From contig JBFLZY010000058.1 of NCBI GenBank assembly GCA_040755975.1, forward strand, positions 1 to 17,974: a stretch of DNA of 17,974 nt, in the 5' to 3' direction. Each line of letters opens with the position of its first letter. Position 1 is the stretch's first letter. This stretch comes from JAIMBK01 sp040755975. GTDB lineage: Bacteria > Bacillota > Desulfotomaculia > Desulfotomaculales > Nap2-2B. The notes beneath the pieces were generated by a model, which made no database searches, was not told the origin of the DNA, and saw nothing but the letters and a program-made list of their open reading frames with translations. Below are positions 7,789 through 15,362 of the stretch, in pieces. Position numbers and translations under genes: made by a program.

Positions 7789-7891
7789 ACCTCCCTGCCG
7801 CTTTTTAGCGGCACCAACAGGGGATAAAAACTTCCGGCCCGCAGCTCTTAAGCGACGGCAAACGAACGGCGGGCAAAGGACTATTTCAGGG
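7786..7891 (-). repeat. dispersed hairpin-forming repeat, copy B (inverted, internally deleted)
   Basis: Read on the minus strand, this matches 382-504 along most of its length. The perfect 20-base block CCTTTGCCCGCCGTTCGTTT and the block ATCCCCTGTTGGTGCCGC are both present. It begins exactly at the stop codon of the upstream gene. The terminal hairpin pairs 7796-7802 with 7807-7813 around TTTT. Relative to copy A it lacks about 16 bases, the right arm of the large hairpin. The missing piece in copy A lies between two CGGG repeats, so the shorter form looks like a deletion by slippage. Confidence 0.8.
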
Positions 7892-7916
7892 TAGTAACGC
7901 CGGAGGATTAAACGAT

Positions 7917-8663
7917 ATGCTGAACACGCTTCTTCAAAAAGTAAAGAGTTTTTTTCTTCCCCAACCGGAAAACGGCTGCCCGGACGCCGATACGGCAAAA
8001 GAAGTCCGGGAGACTATCGCCAGGAACAATAAAAAGATACCTCCTTCCGCTTTGCTGGATGATCTGCGTTTTGTGGTCATGGACTTAGAAACCACCGGTT
8101 TCGAGTACGGCAACGGCGACGAAATTATCGCCGTCGGCGCGGTAACGGTGAGAAACGGACAGATCCGGCGCGAGGAGTATTTTCACCAGTTTGTTTACCC
8201 GTACCGGCTGGTGCCCGGCAAAGTGGTCAACCTTACCGGGATCGGCCGGGAGATGCTGGTAGGCTGCCCCAGTTTTCTCGGCATTTTGCCGCGATTTTTG
8301 GATTTCATTGGCAGCAGCGTGATTGTCGGGCATTGCGTTGACTTCGACCTTGGTTTTATTAATTCCAAGATAAAAAAATGTTGCCAGGCAAAAATTAAGA
8401 ACCGGGCGCTGGATACGGCGGTTTTGGCCCGGGCCCTGTACCCGGCGGAGGAGGACTATTCTTTGGACAGTTTGCTGGCCCTCTACGCCATCGAGCCGGC
8501 CGGCCGTCACTCCGCTCTCGGTGATGCCCTTTTGACTGCTCAGCTTTTTGTGAATTTACTGGCAAGATTAAAAGAACAAAAAGTTTATACTTTGGAGGAT
8601 TTGGATCAGTTTTTAAAGCAGCACCTGCAGCTTGGCCAGCAGGAGTCGGTTTTTATCCGGTGA
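7917..8663 (+). CDS. DnaQ-like 3'-5' exonuclease (DNA polymerase III epsilon-type)
   Basis: This is a DEDDh-family exonuclease of 248 residues. Exo I is MDLETTGF (55-62; Asp56, Glu58), Exo II is the GHCVDFDLGFI segment (138-148; Asp144), and Exo III is HSALGD (His198, Asp203). All catalytic residues are present, so it should be an active magnesium-dependent 3'-5' nuclease on DNA or RNA ends. An N-terminal extension of about 50 residues precedes the domain. The start at ATG 7917 follows GCCGGAGGA. It sits behind the DUF294-domain gene; I recall such pairs in other bacteria, often beside acetate/cation symporters, which suggests a shared signalling role rather than replication. That recollection was not checked. 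No symporter gene is present here. Confidence 0.9.
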   Translation: MLNTLLQKVKSFFLPQPENGCPDADTAKEVRETIARNNKKIPPSALLDDLRFVVMDLETTGFEYGNGDEIIAVGAVTVRNGQIRREEYFHQFVYPYRLVPGKVVNLTGIGREMLVGCPSFLGILPRFLDFIGSSVIVGHCVDFDLGFINSKIKKCCQAKIKNRALDTAVLARALYPAEEDYSLDSLLALYAIEPAGRHSALGDALLTAQLFVNLLARLKEQKVYTLEDLDQFLKQHLQLGQQESVFIR

Positions 8664-8775
8664 AAGCATTGGGGGAAAACAAAGGGCAGCCATGTGAGGA
8701 GTGCCGGGTCAACTGACAACTCCAGGGATTTCGCGGTTTTAGTGGCGAGGGTAAAAATTTGCCGCCGGGTATTAA

Positions 8776-8810
8776 AAATCCCCCTTGGGTCCGAGGGGGA
8801 TTTGGTTTTA
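8776..8810 (+). terminator. rho-independent terminator after the exonuclease gene
   Basis: AAATCCCCCT at 8776-8785 pairs perfectly with AGGGGGATTT at 8794-8803 (10 bp, small loop), followed by GGTTTTA. The T tract is short but the stem strong. It lies about 110 bases after the exonuclease stop and before the amidohydrolase. Confidence 0.65.
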
Positions 8811-8837
8811 AGTAACTTCTTTTCAAAAAACAATATG

Positions 8838-8857
8838 TATGCTAAGATTTAAGCATA
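8838..8857. promoter_or_regulatory. small dyad upstream of the amidohydrolase gene
   Basis: TATGCT and AGCATA form 6-bp inverted arms around eight A/T-rich bases, 36 bases before the start codon. TAAGAT inside it could be a -10 element, with TTTCAA (8821-8826) as a poor -35 at 16 bases. It might be an operator, or chance in A/T-rich DNA. Confidence 0.25.
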
Positions 8858-8893
8858 ATCAAGTTTTTCATTGCGCGGGCAAGCTTTTAAATT

Positions 8894-10174
8894 ATGTTAA
8901 GGATGGAGAAGGTTGAAGGAACGAAATTAGCGGTAATTACTCTGGCAGCCCGGGACTCGTTGCTTATCCGGGCGGGCAACTTGTTTTCCGGGAAAGAAGA
9001 CTTTTGCCAGCGCAATGTGCTTTTGCTCATTGCGGGCGGCCTGATCAAAAAAATCCTTCCGGCCGCCGGCGGGGAAGAAGCCGCCGGCATCATCAAAAGG
9101 ATGGGCCTTGCCGGACGAACTTCTTTTCTCGACCTCGCGAACCTTACCATTCTTCCCGGAATGGTGGACTGCCACGTGCATCTGGCTTTAGACGGGGTGG
9201 ATTTTCAAAAAGCAAAAGGACAGTGGGTTGCGCCCGGGAAGGTCGCCGGGCGGGTCGGGCGGCGTTTAGCGGCCACCCTGACCCGGGGAGTGCTGGCGGT
9301 AAGGGACGGCGGGGACCGGGCGGGGATTGGCCTGCTGGGCAAGGCAAAAGTCAGGAGCGGCAATCTTCCGGGACCTTATCTGACGGCAACCGGCAGCGCT
9401 CTGCGCAAGTCCGGAATGTACGGTTCTTTTTTGGGCGCAGGGGTCGACGGCGACCTGGGCGGCGCTTTGGACCGGCTGGTTGCCGCTGGAGTGGACCAGA
9501 TTAAGGTGCTGGTTTCGGGCATTGTGAGTTTTACCGAATACGGCCGGGTAGGCCCGCCGCAGTTCAGCCCGGAAGAGCTGGCCTTTTTGGTGGCCAGGGC
9601 CCACCGGGCCGGTTTAAAAGTGATGGCCCACGCCAGTTCTGACCTGGCTGTGGTCAGCTCGGCGCGGGCGGGGGTGGATTCCATCGAACACGGGTATTTT
9701 ATGAGCCGGGCCACCCTGAGGATGCTGGCGGAACTGGGCATTTCCTGGGTGCCCACAGTGGTGCCGGTGGCCGGCCAGGCGGGCCGGAGCGACCTTTTCA
9801 CCCGGGAGCAGCTGGGAGTAATTGAAAAAACGTACCGGAACCAATTGGAGACGATTGCGGAAGCGGCTAGGCTGGGGGTGGCTGTGGGTGTCGGCACCGA
9901 CGCCGGTTCCCCGGGGGTGCGGCACGGCGAGGGTTTCCTGCGGGAACTGGCGCTCTACCGTCAGGCGGGGTTGGCGCCGGCGGTGATTTTAAAGGCGGCC
10001 ACCGTGGCGGGAGCAAAAATTGCGGGGGTCGAACAAGAAGTAGGCCCGCTGGAGGAAGGCCGGCCCGCCAACATGATTGCCGTGGAAGGAAACCCTCTGG
10101 CGGACCTGGCCGCTTTGGAGAATGTAAAATATATCATCTTGCGGGGACGGGATTGCGGAGCCGGCAAACTATAG
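8894..10174 (+). CDS. amidohydrolase family protein (imidazolonepropionase-like)
   Basis: This is a metal-dependent amidohydrolase with the two-metal TIM-barrel signature. HVHL (His94, His96) ends strand 1, IKVLVSG (Lys204) offers the likely carboxylated lysine, His246 in VMAHA and His266 in SIEHG are the next ligands, and GTDAG (Asp336) gives the catalytic aspartate. The residues before 90 and after 390 form the usual composite beta domain. At 426 residues the length is normal. Such enzymes hydrolyse amide or related C-N bonds in cyclic or peptide-like substrates; the substrate cannot be told from sequence. No signal peptide is evident. The start is uncertain: ATG 8894 and 8903 both lack a good ribosome site. 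It appears monocistronic, 48 bases before the kinase gene. Confidence 0.87.
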   Translation: MLRMEKVEGTKLAVITLAARDSLLIRAGNLFSGKEDFCQRNVLLLIAGGLIKKILPAAGGEEAAGIIKRMGLAGRTSFLDLANLTILPGMVDCHVHLALDGVDFQKAKGQWVAPGKVAGRVGRRLAATLTRGVLAVRDGGDRAGIGLLGKAKVRSGNLPGPYLTATGSALRKSGMYGSFLGAGVDGDLGGALDRLVAAGVDQIKVLVSGIVSFTEYGRVGPPQFSPEELAFLVARAHRAGLKVMAHASSDLAVVSSARAGVDSIEHGYFMSRATLRMLAELGISWVPTVVPVAGQAGRSDLFTREQLGVIEKTYRNQLETIAEAARLGVAVGVGTDAGSPGVRHGEGFLRELALYRQAGLAPAVILKAATVAGAKIAGVEQEVGPLEEGRPANMIAVEGNPLADLAALENVKYIILRGRDCGAGKL

Positions 10175-10222
10175 CGGTTTGGGCGCTACGGCCCGGGTTT
10201 GCCACCGGGGAGGAGGCAGGGC

Positions 10223-12064
10223 ATGATACTTCGTGAAAAAGGTTTCAAAAATCAAATTCTGATCTTGATTATTATTCTGCTTGTTCTGCCTGTGGTATTG
10301 ACGTTGTATATGTTGAGGGTGATTCACAGCACCGAGATGCGTTTGGTAGAAACCCATAAAGAAAAGATGGCCAAGGCGATGGGGATTTTGGATACGGGCT
10401 TAGAGCACCCTTTTCACGTTATGTTGCAAAAAGCCGGCGCCGCGGAAGCGCCCCGCCGCGAGCAGGTAAAAATATTGAACCGCCAGTTAAAACCGTTGAT
10501 TGAAGAAGCGCGCCAGAATTTTCCGGGAATGGAAGTGGGTTTTTACGACCGTAACCTGGATATCATCCTGGACGGAGATGAAAACAGTTACGGAGAAAAC
10601 TTCTCCAAGTGGCGGAAGGCGGCCTTCGACAAAACCATCGGGACGGGCGAACCGGTATTCCAAAACCTGGGCGTTTCCGGGGGCGGGCGGCTGGAGTTGT
10701 ACCGGCCGCTGGTCCGGGACGGTCAGGTGATTGGCGCCGTGTGGGCCACGGAGCCCCTGACCGGTATTTACCGGCGCCTGGACCAGGTGCAGCGGGACGC
10801 TTACCTGGTCATTGCCATCGGGGCCCTGATCGGTTTTGGCGGCGCCTTTACGCTGATCCGTAGCCTGGTTGCTGCCGTCAGGCAGGTAAAAAAGGGCTTA
10901 AAGCTGCTGGAGAAAGACCTTGCCCATCCGCTGCCGCCGGCGCCCGGCGAGGTGGGCGAGATCACCGCGGCGATTAACGAACTGGCTGCCAAACTGGTGA
11001 GCGTGCAAAACTACAACGAAATCATCCTGGCCAGTATTGACGACGGTGTTCTCGCCGTTAATCTGCAAGGAGAGATTATCGAGATCAATGACGCGGCCAG
11101 GGAGATTTTGGAACTTGACCAGAGTTGCCAGGGGCGGGATTTAACGGACGTTTTTCCGGCGGGTTCGCCTTTCAGCCAGAACCTGTTTAAGGCGTTGCAG
11201 GAGGGGGCTTTGGTTAAAGATTTGCAGATTGAGCACCCGGTTAACGGCCGCGGCGTGCTGCAGCTTCTGATCAGCACCAGCCTGCTGGTGAACGCCAGGC
11301 GGGAAGTGGTGGGCGCCGTGCTTACCTGCCGGGATATCACCGAGCGCGTGCAGATGGAAGAACAAATCCACCGGCAGGAGCGCCTGGCCGCCCTGGGCAA
11401 GCTGGTGGCCGGAGTGGCCCACGAAATCCGCAACCCCCTGACGGCGATAAGCGGGTACACCCAGTTCTGGCAAAAAGACCACCCCCCGTCGCCCCGCTCC
11501 CTGGCCATCATTCGCCGGGAAATAACCCGGCTCAACAACATCGTGGACCGGCTGCTGCACTTTGCCCGACCGGCCCAGGCCGTGTTCAGCGCCCACGATC
11601 TTAACGCGCTGGTGAACCGGACGTGCCAGTTTTTTAACGACGCCTATAACTCCGAAGTTACCATTGAAAAGCAGTTCGGTCCGGGTTTGCCCCCGGCCTG
11701 GATAGACCCTGTGCAGATGGAGCAGGTATTGTACAATGTTTTGTATAACGCGGCCCAGGCTATGCACGATCACGGGGTAATCAACGTGGCTACCGAATAC
11801 AGTTCCGACCGGCATATGTTGCTGGTCAGCATCCAGGATCACGGTCACGGCATTCCCAAAGAAATCATGCCGCACCTGTTTGATCCCTTTTTCACCACAA
11901 AACCCAAAGGCGTGGGCTTGGGATTGGCCATCGCCTACGAAATTATGCGCGCTCACGGCGGCGAAATTGAAATAATCAGCCAGGTGGGCCGGGGAACCAC
12001 CTGCCTGTTGTATATACCTGTAGCAAAGGGAGTTGAAAACGATGCCCACAGTGCTGGTAATTGA
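10223..12064 (+). CDS. membrane sensor histidine kinase (PAS-HisKA-HATPase), partner of NtrC-type regulator
   Basis: It is a 613-residue sensor kinase starting at ATG 10223, which follows GGGGAGGAGG closely. TM1 is about 11-32 and TM2 about 194-213. They enclose about 160 extracytoplasmic residues that look like a Cache/PAS-type ligand domain (FYDRNLDIILDG, 107-118). A HAMP-like segment (about 214-262) and a cytoplasmic PAS domain (about 263-372) follow. Kinase motifs are complete: H box VAHEIRNPLTAI (His400), N box NVLYNAAQAM, G1 DHGHGI, F box FDPFFTTK and G2 GVGLGLAI. It should autophosphorylate and pass phosphate to the next gene's product. The ends of the two genes overlap by 23 bases, indicating co-translation. 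The external signal is unknown; the genomic context suggests the substrate of the downstream exporter. Confidence 0.93.
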   Translation: MILREKGFKNQILILIIILLVLPVVLTLYMLRVIHSTEMRLVETHKEKMAKAMGILDTGLEHPFHVMLQKAGAAEAPRREQVKILNRQLKPLIEEARQNFPGMEVGFYDRNLDIILDGDENSYGENFSKWRKAAFDKTIGTGEPVFQNLGVSGGGRLELYRPLVRDGQVIGAVWATEPLTGIYRRLDQVQRDAYLVIAIGALIGFGGAFTLIRSLVAAVRQVKKGLKLLEKDLAHPLPPAPGEVGEITAAINELAAKLVSVQNYNEIILASIDDGVLAVNLQGEIIEINDAAREILELDQSCQGRDLTDVFPAGSPFSQNLFKALQEGALVKDLQIEHPVNGRGVLQLLISTSLLVNARREVVGAVLTCRDITERVQMEEQIHRQERLAALGKLVAGVAHEIRNPLTAISGYTQFWQKDHPPSPRSLAIIRREITRLNNIVDRLLHFARPAQAVFSAHDLNALVNRTCQFFNDAYNSEVTIEKQFGPGLPPAWIDPVQMEQVLYNVLYNAAQAMHDHGVINVATEYSSDRHMLLVSIQDHGHGIPKEIMPHLFDPFFTTKPKGVGLGLAIAYEIMRAHGGEIEIISQVGRGTTCLLYIPVAKGVENDAHSAGN

Positions 12065-13418
12065 CGACGAAGAAAGCGTCACCGAATTTTTACGGGAAGT
12101 GCTGGAAGACGCCGGCTACCAGGTGGAAACGGCCACCGACGGCTACCGGGCTTTAGAACTGGTTCAGGATTATTCCTTCGACGCAATCTTGCTGGACATC
12201 CGCATGCCCGAACTGGATGGTTTGCAGGTGATGGAACGCATCCAGCAAATTGACGGCGCCTTGCCCGTAATTTTAATGACCGCTTTCGGAACCACCGAAA
12301 TGGCCATCCAGGCAATGAAGGCCGGCGCCTTCGATTATATAGTCAAGCCCTTTAACCTGGATGAACTGATTCTCACGGTGAAAAAAGCCGTCACCATGAA
12401 ACAACTGGCCAGTGAAGTGGAAATCCTCCGGGGGAATCACGGCGCGGAACAGGCGCCGGTGGAGCTGCCGATGGATATTATGATCGGCCAGTCCCTGCCC
12501 ATGCAGGCCGTTTATAAAACCATCGGCCGGGTGGCCAGCAGCAACGTGACCGTTTTGATCCAGGGAGAAAGCGGCACCGGCAAGGAACTGGTCGCGCGCG
12601 CCATTCACGGCAACAGCGACCGGCGCGGCGGGCCGTTTGTGAAGATTAATTGCGCGACCATCCCCGAAAATCTCATGGAGAGTGAACTTTTCGGCTACGA
12701 AAAGGGCGCCTTTACCGGCGCCGGGTCCAGGAAGCCGGGGAAGTTTGAACTGGCCCACCAGGGGACCATCTTTTTGGACGAGATCGGGGAGCTGACCCTG
12801 TCCGCCCAGGCCAAACTGCTCCGCGTCCTGCAGGAAAAAGAATTTGAACGGGTGGGCGGGACGGAGAATATCCGGGTTGACGTGCGGATTCTGGCGGCAA
12901 CGAATAAAGATTTACAGCGTTGCGTTCAGGAAGGCACTTTTCGCGAGGATCTGTATTTCCGGCTCCGGGTGGTGACCATCTGGCTTCCTCCCCTGCGCGA
13001 GCATATGGAAGACGTGCCGGTGCTGGCGCGCTACTTCCTGCAGCATTACAGCCGGGAATTAAGCAAGGTCGTGAATGATTTTTCACCTGCGGCCATGCTG
13101 ATGCTCCAGCAATACGACTGGCCGGGCAACGTCCGCGAACTGCGCAACATTTGCGAGCAGGCGGTAGTTCTGGCGCGCGGGCCAATCATTATGCCGGAGG
13201 ATCTGCCCTTTTCCTTGCAGTCGTCCAGCCGGGAGCTAAGGGAAGCGGTTCTGAAGCCCGGCATGACCTTAAAGGAAATTGTGGCCGATGTGGAGCGGCA
13301 GGTCATCTTAAGGACTTTGCGGGAGCAAAACTGGAACCGCAGCGCCACGGCCAAGGTGCTGGGTCTAAACCGCCGCTCCCTTTACGCTAAAATGAAGGAA
13401 TACGGCCTGATCTCTTAG
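12042..13418 (+). CDS. NtrC-family sigma-54-dependent response regulator
   Basis: This 458-residue activator has three domains. The receiver (1-120) has Asp8/Asp9, phosphoacceptor Asp52 and Lys102. The AAA+ domain (about 145-385) has Walker A GESGTGKE (175-182), the sigma-54-contacting loop GAFTGA (222-227) and Walker B IFLDEIGE (243-250). A Fis-type helix-turn-helix (about 415-458) has NRSATAKVLGLNRRSLYAKM. I chose ATG 12042, placed 9 bases after AAAGGGAG, over TTG 12033, which abuts the ribosome site. It overlaps the kinase gene by 23 bases. With the conserved GAFTGA loop it should remodel sigma-54 RNA polymerase. Tandem dyads and a near-ideal -24/-12 promoter lie within 205 bases downstream, so those genes are its likely target. 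Confidence 0.95.
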   Translation: MPTVLVIDDEESVTEFLREVLEDAGYQVETATDGYRALELVQDYSFDAILLDIRMPELDGLQVMERIQQIDGALPVILMTAFGTTEMAIQAMKAGAFDYIVKPFNLDELILTVKKAVTMKQLASEVEILRGNHGAEQAPVELPMDIMIGQSLPMQAVYKTIGRVASSNVTVLIQGESGTGKELVARAIHGNSDRRGGPFVKINCATIPENLMESELFGYEKGAFTGAGSRKPGKFELAHQGTIFLDEIGELTLSAQAKLLRVLQEKEFERVGGTENIRVDVRILAATNKDLQRCVQEGTFREDLYFRLRVVTIWLPPLREHMEDVPVLARYFLQHYSRELSKVVNDFSPAAMLMLQQYDWPGNVRELRNICEQAVVLARGPIIMPEDLPFSLQSSSRELREAVLKPGMTLKEIVADVERQVILRTLREQNWNRSATAKVLGLNRRSLYAKMKEYGLIS

Positions 13419-13482
13419 CTTCTTCCCGGGAAAGCTGGCCGGTTGCCGGGAAGGGGCGGGTTTCCTCAATAAATTTTTAACA

Positions 13483-13519
13483 TGGGCAATTATTTCTCAC
13501 CATGGGCAAAAATTGCCCA
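13483..13519 (+). promoter_or_regulatory. tandem 17-bp dyads, likely upstream activator sites for the NtrC-type regulator
   Basis: Site 2 (13503-13519) is a perfect dyad, TGGGCAA-AAA-TTGCCCA. Site 1 (13483-13499) has the same left arm and spacing with a right arm matching at 5 of 7 positions (TGGGCAA-TTA-TTTCTCA). Both are preceded by CA and followed by C, and they are exactly 20 bp apart, two helical turns. They lie about 120-145 bases before the predicted sigma-54 start, the usual place for enhancer-binding proteins. Confidence 0.8.
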
Positions 13520-13542
13520 CCCGAGGGGTTGTGGCAGCGCGG

Positions 13543-13579
13543 CCGGCGGCCTTAAAAAGGCCGCCGGTTCGCGTTTTTT
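13543..13579 (+). terminator. rho-independent terminator after the response regulator gene
   Basis: CCGGCGGCCTT at 13543-13553 pairs perfectly with AAGGCCGCCGG at 13557-13567 around an AAA loop, followed six bases later by six T. The 11-bp G-C rich stem is very stable; the T run is slightly displaced. It lies between the activator sites and the sigma-54 promoter, insulating the kinase-regulator transcript from the operon. Confidence 0.8.
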
Positions 13580-13604
13580 AGGTTTTAAGGACGCGTTTTG
13601 GTTG

Positions 13605-13620
13605 TGGCACAGGTTTTGCT
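13605..13620 (+). promoter_or_regulatory. sigma-54 (-24/-12) promoter
   Basis: TGGCACAGGTTTTGCT matches the sigma-54 consensus TGGCAC-N5-TTGCW at every fixed position, with correct spacing. Transcription should begin near 13631, leaving a leader of roughly 78 bases before the first proposed start codon. It is directly downstream of a sigma-54 activator gene and its probable binding sites, which makes chance unlikely. Confidence 0.9.
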
Positions 13621-13708
13621 CCTGGAGATAAGTGCAATAAAGGACAAATGTCCAAGGGAAATTAAAAAGTGGGGTAAGGGAACAAATGGAAAAACGGGGG
13701 TGAGCGTG

Positions 13709-13936
13709 GTGTTCGGGCGAGCGGTTTTTTGGGGGATTATTTCACTGGCGGCGTATCTTTTGGTCTTTTTTAATCAGCAAACCGTAACTCATTACTTGAC
13801 GCAGGGCGGGTTTTGGGCCCTCGCGGTGGTCGCGACGGCCCTTGTGTTTTACTTCATCCACGGCGCTTTTGCGAATTTTCTTTTCAGGGCAGTCGGCCTT
13901 CGCGCCGGGAAAACAATTGATGGGGAGGAGAATTAA
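13709..13936 (+). CDS. small two-helix membrane protein, unrecognised
   Basis: It is the first gene after the sigma-54 promoter. The open frame extends upstream to 13598, but that region contains the promoter, so the start must be later. GTG 13709 is preceded by GGGGGTGAG and gives 75 residues; GTG 13700 or 13706 is also possible. Two hydrophobic helices (about 4-21 and 34-51) are joined by a short polar loop, and the tail is charged (RAGKTIDGEEN). I do not recognise the family. The stop is one base before the next start, and the next gene's ribosome site (GGGGAGGAG, 13922-13930) lies inside this gene. Position and coupling suggest a subunit or accessory of the exporter encoded two genes on. 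Confidence 0.65.
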   Translation: MFGRAVFWGIISLAAYLLVFFNQQTVTHYLTQGGFWALAVVATALVFYFIHGAFANFLFRAVGLRAGKTIDGEEN

Positions 13937-13937
13937 A

Positions 13938-14444
13938 GTGGGTGAATTGATCCAGTTCCTGGACGGCGAAAACGAAGTTAAAGTGAAACGGTTTTCCAGT
14001 TATATGGCGGTGGTAATCGTCGTCCTCTCCTTGTTGAGCTTTGCGGCAGGAGTTATTTTTCTCCGGGATAGTGTTTTCAAGAACTATTTCAACCCGTCCC
14101 GCCACGCCATTGTCGAACAGGATCCCGAAACCATGGAGATCTTTGCCTGGAAAGATGCCAGCGGCAACGTTTACACCCCGGGCGATCCGGACGTTAAACA
14201 CTTTCCGTACGGAACGATGTTCCTGCTCCTGGCCCTGCTTGTCCTGGCCACCCAAAGCCACAGCCTGATTGTGAAAAATTACGCCGCGACCCTGGTGATC
14301 AGAAACCACCTCCAGTTGTCTGCACCGGCGCCGGAAGAAGCTTTTGCCCCGGGGCTGCCCGCCCTGGCGGTGGGAGCGGAAATGCCCGGCGGACGTAAAC
14401 AGCCCCAGGTTAGCTGGAAGTTTAAGGTTGCCAACCAGAGGTGA
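13938..14444 (+). CDS. membrane protein with extracytoplasmic loop, unrecognised
   Basis: It has 168 residues from GTG 13938, placed 7 bases after GGGGAGGAG; an in-frame ATG at 13920 would overlap the ribosome site. A polar N-terminus (about 1-20) is followed by TM1 (about 23-43), a loop of about 47 residues, TM2 (about 91-110) and a cytoplasmic or external tail of about 58 residues rich in Ala, Pro and Gly. The loop contains the acidic segment IVEQDPETMEIFAWKDASG (58-76). I do not recognise the family; the often-seen DUF1634 partner of TSUP exporters is a formal possibility that I cannot support. It is tightly packed between the small membrane gene and the TSUP gene, so joint function is likely. 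Confidence 0.8.
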   Translation: MGELIQFLDGENEVKVKRFSSYMAVVIVVLSLLSFAAGVIFLRDSVFKNYFNPSRHAIVEQDPETMEIFAWKDASGNVYTPGDPDVKHFPYGTMFLLLALLVLATQSHSLIVKNYAATLVIRNHLQLSAPAPEEAFAPGLPALAVGAEMPGGRKQPQVSWKFKVANQR

Positions 14445-14449
14445 GGGCA

Positions 14450-15361
14450 ATGAGCATCTTTTTGCCTGTGGCGGGAGTCCAGTTGAGCGCCTACCTGCTG
14501 CTGGGACTGGGCGGCATGGTCGGGCTCTTGTCGGGATTGTTCGGAGTAGGCGGGGGTTTTTTGCTCACCCCGCTGCTCATGATGATCGGGGTGCCTCCGG
14601 CGGTTGCCGCGGCCAGCGACACCAACCAGATCGTGGCTGCCTCCGTTTCCGGTACCCTTGCCCACGGGCGGGTCGGGAACGTGGATTTCAAGCTGGGGCT
14701 GGTGATGGTCGTGGGCGGCCTGTTGGGCGGCACGGTGGGCACCAATCTGGTGCGCCTGCTCCGGCAGCTGGGCAATTTTGATTTCGCGATCAAGATCATC
14801 TACGTAGTTATGTTACTGGGAGTAGGCGCTTTTATGTTTCGAGAAAGTCTTCAGGCCCTGCGCAAAAAGAGCGCTCGCGGAGAAGCTCCGGCGCCGGGGC
14901 GGCCCGGTTTGCTGCAACGCCTGCCGCTGAAAGTTTATTTCCCGACCAGTGGGATTGAATGTTCCGTGCTGACTTTGCTGGGCCTGGGTTTTCTGATTGG
15001 CCTGCTGGCCGCCTTGATGGGCGTTGGGGGCGGATTTATCATGCTGCCGATCATGATCTACCTGCTGCGCATCCCCACCTTGAAAGCCGTGGGCACCAGC
15101 CTGTTTACGGTGCTTTTCACCGCTATTAACGTGACGATGTCCCAGGCCTTGATCAACCAGACAGTCGACCTGTTGCTGGCCTTGTTGCTCCTGCTCGGTT
15201 CGGCGGTGGGCGCCCAGGTCGGCGCGCGTCTCGGCCGCCTGCTCAAGGCAGAGCAACTGCGGATCATCTTCTCGTTGATCGTCCTGGGTGTCATGGTCAA
15301 GATGGCTCACGATCTCCTGGTCGCTCCGGCATCCTTGATCGTCCCGGGAGGAGGACACTAA
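14450..15361 (+). CDS. TauE/SafE (TSUP) family anion exporter
   Basis: This is a polytopic inner-membrane protein of 303 residues with about eight to nine helices and the internal duplication typical of TSUP permeases. Repeat 1 carries LFGVGGGFLLTPLL (30-43) and repeat 2 LMGVGGGFIMLPIM (189-202), each followed by a small-residue helix (SDTNQIVAAS; GTSLFTVLFT). Known TSUP members move sulfite, sulfoacetate, thiosulfate or other sulfur-containing and organic anions, usually outward. ATG 14450 is chosen, with AGAGGTGAGG just before it; the gap from the upstream stop is 5 bases. The stop is one base before the next ATG. The sigma-54 promoter and the secreted partner suggest a regulated export system; the substrate is not determined by sequence. 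Confidence 0.93.
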   Translation: MSIFLPVAGVQLSAYLLLGLGGMVGLLSGLFGVGGGFLLTPLLMMIGVPPAVAAASDTNQIVAASVSGTLAHGRVGNVDFKLGLVMVVGGLLGGTVGTNLVRLLRQLGNFDFAIKIIYVVMLLGVGAFMFRESLQALRKKSARGEAPAPGRPGLLQRLPLKVYFPTSGIECSVLTLLGLGFLIGLLAALMGVGGGFIMLPIMIYLLRIPTLKAVGTSLFTVLFTAINVTMSQALINQTVDLLLALLLLLGSAVGAQVGARLGRLLKAEQLRIIFSLIVLGVMVKMAHDLLVAPASLIVPGGGH

Positions 15362-15362
15362 G

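Noticed and set aside
11141..12082. Long antisense open frame (313 codons) opposite the kinase gene
   Set aside because: It is a shadow of a G+C-rich coding sequence; the sense frame has all kinase motifs and the antisense protein has none.
13686..13703. Five-codon leader ORF (MEKRG) just before the first gene of the sigma-54 operon
   Set aside because: It has a plausible ribosome site and ends beside the next start, but it is too short to judge and may be chance; conservation data would be needed.
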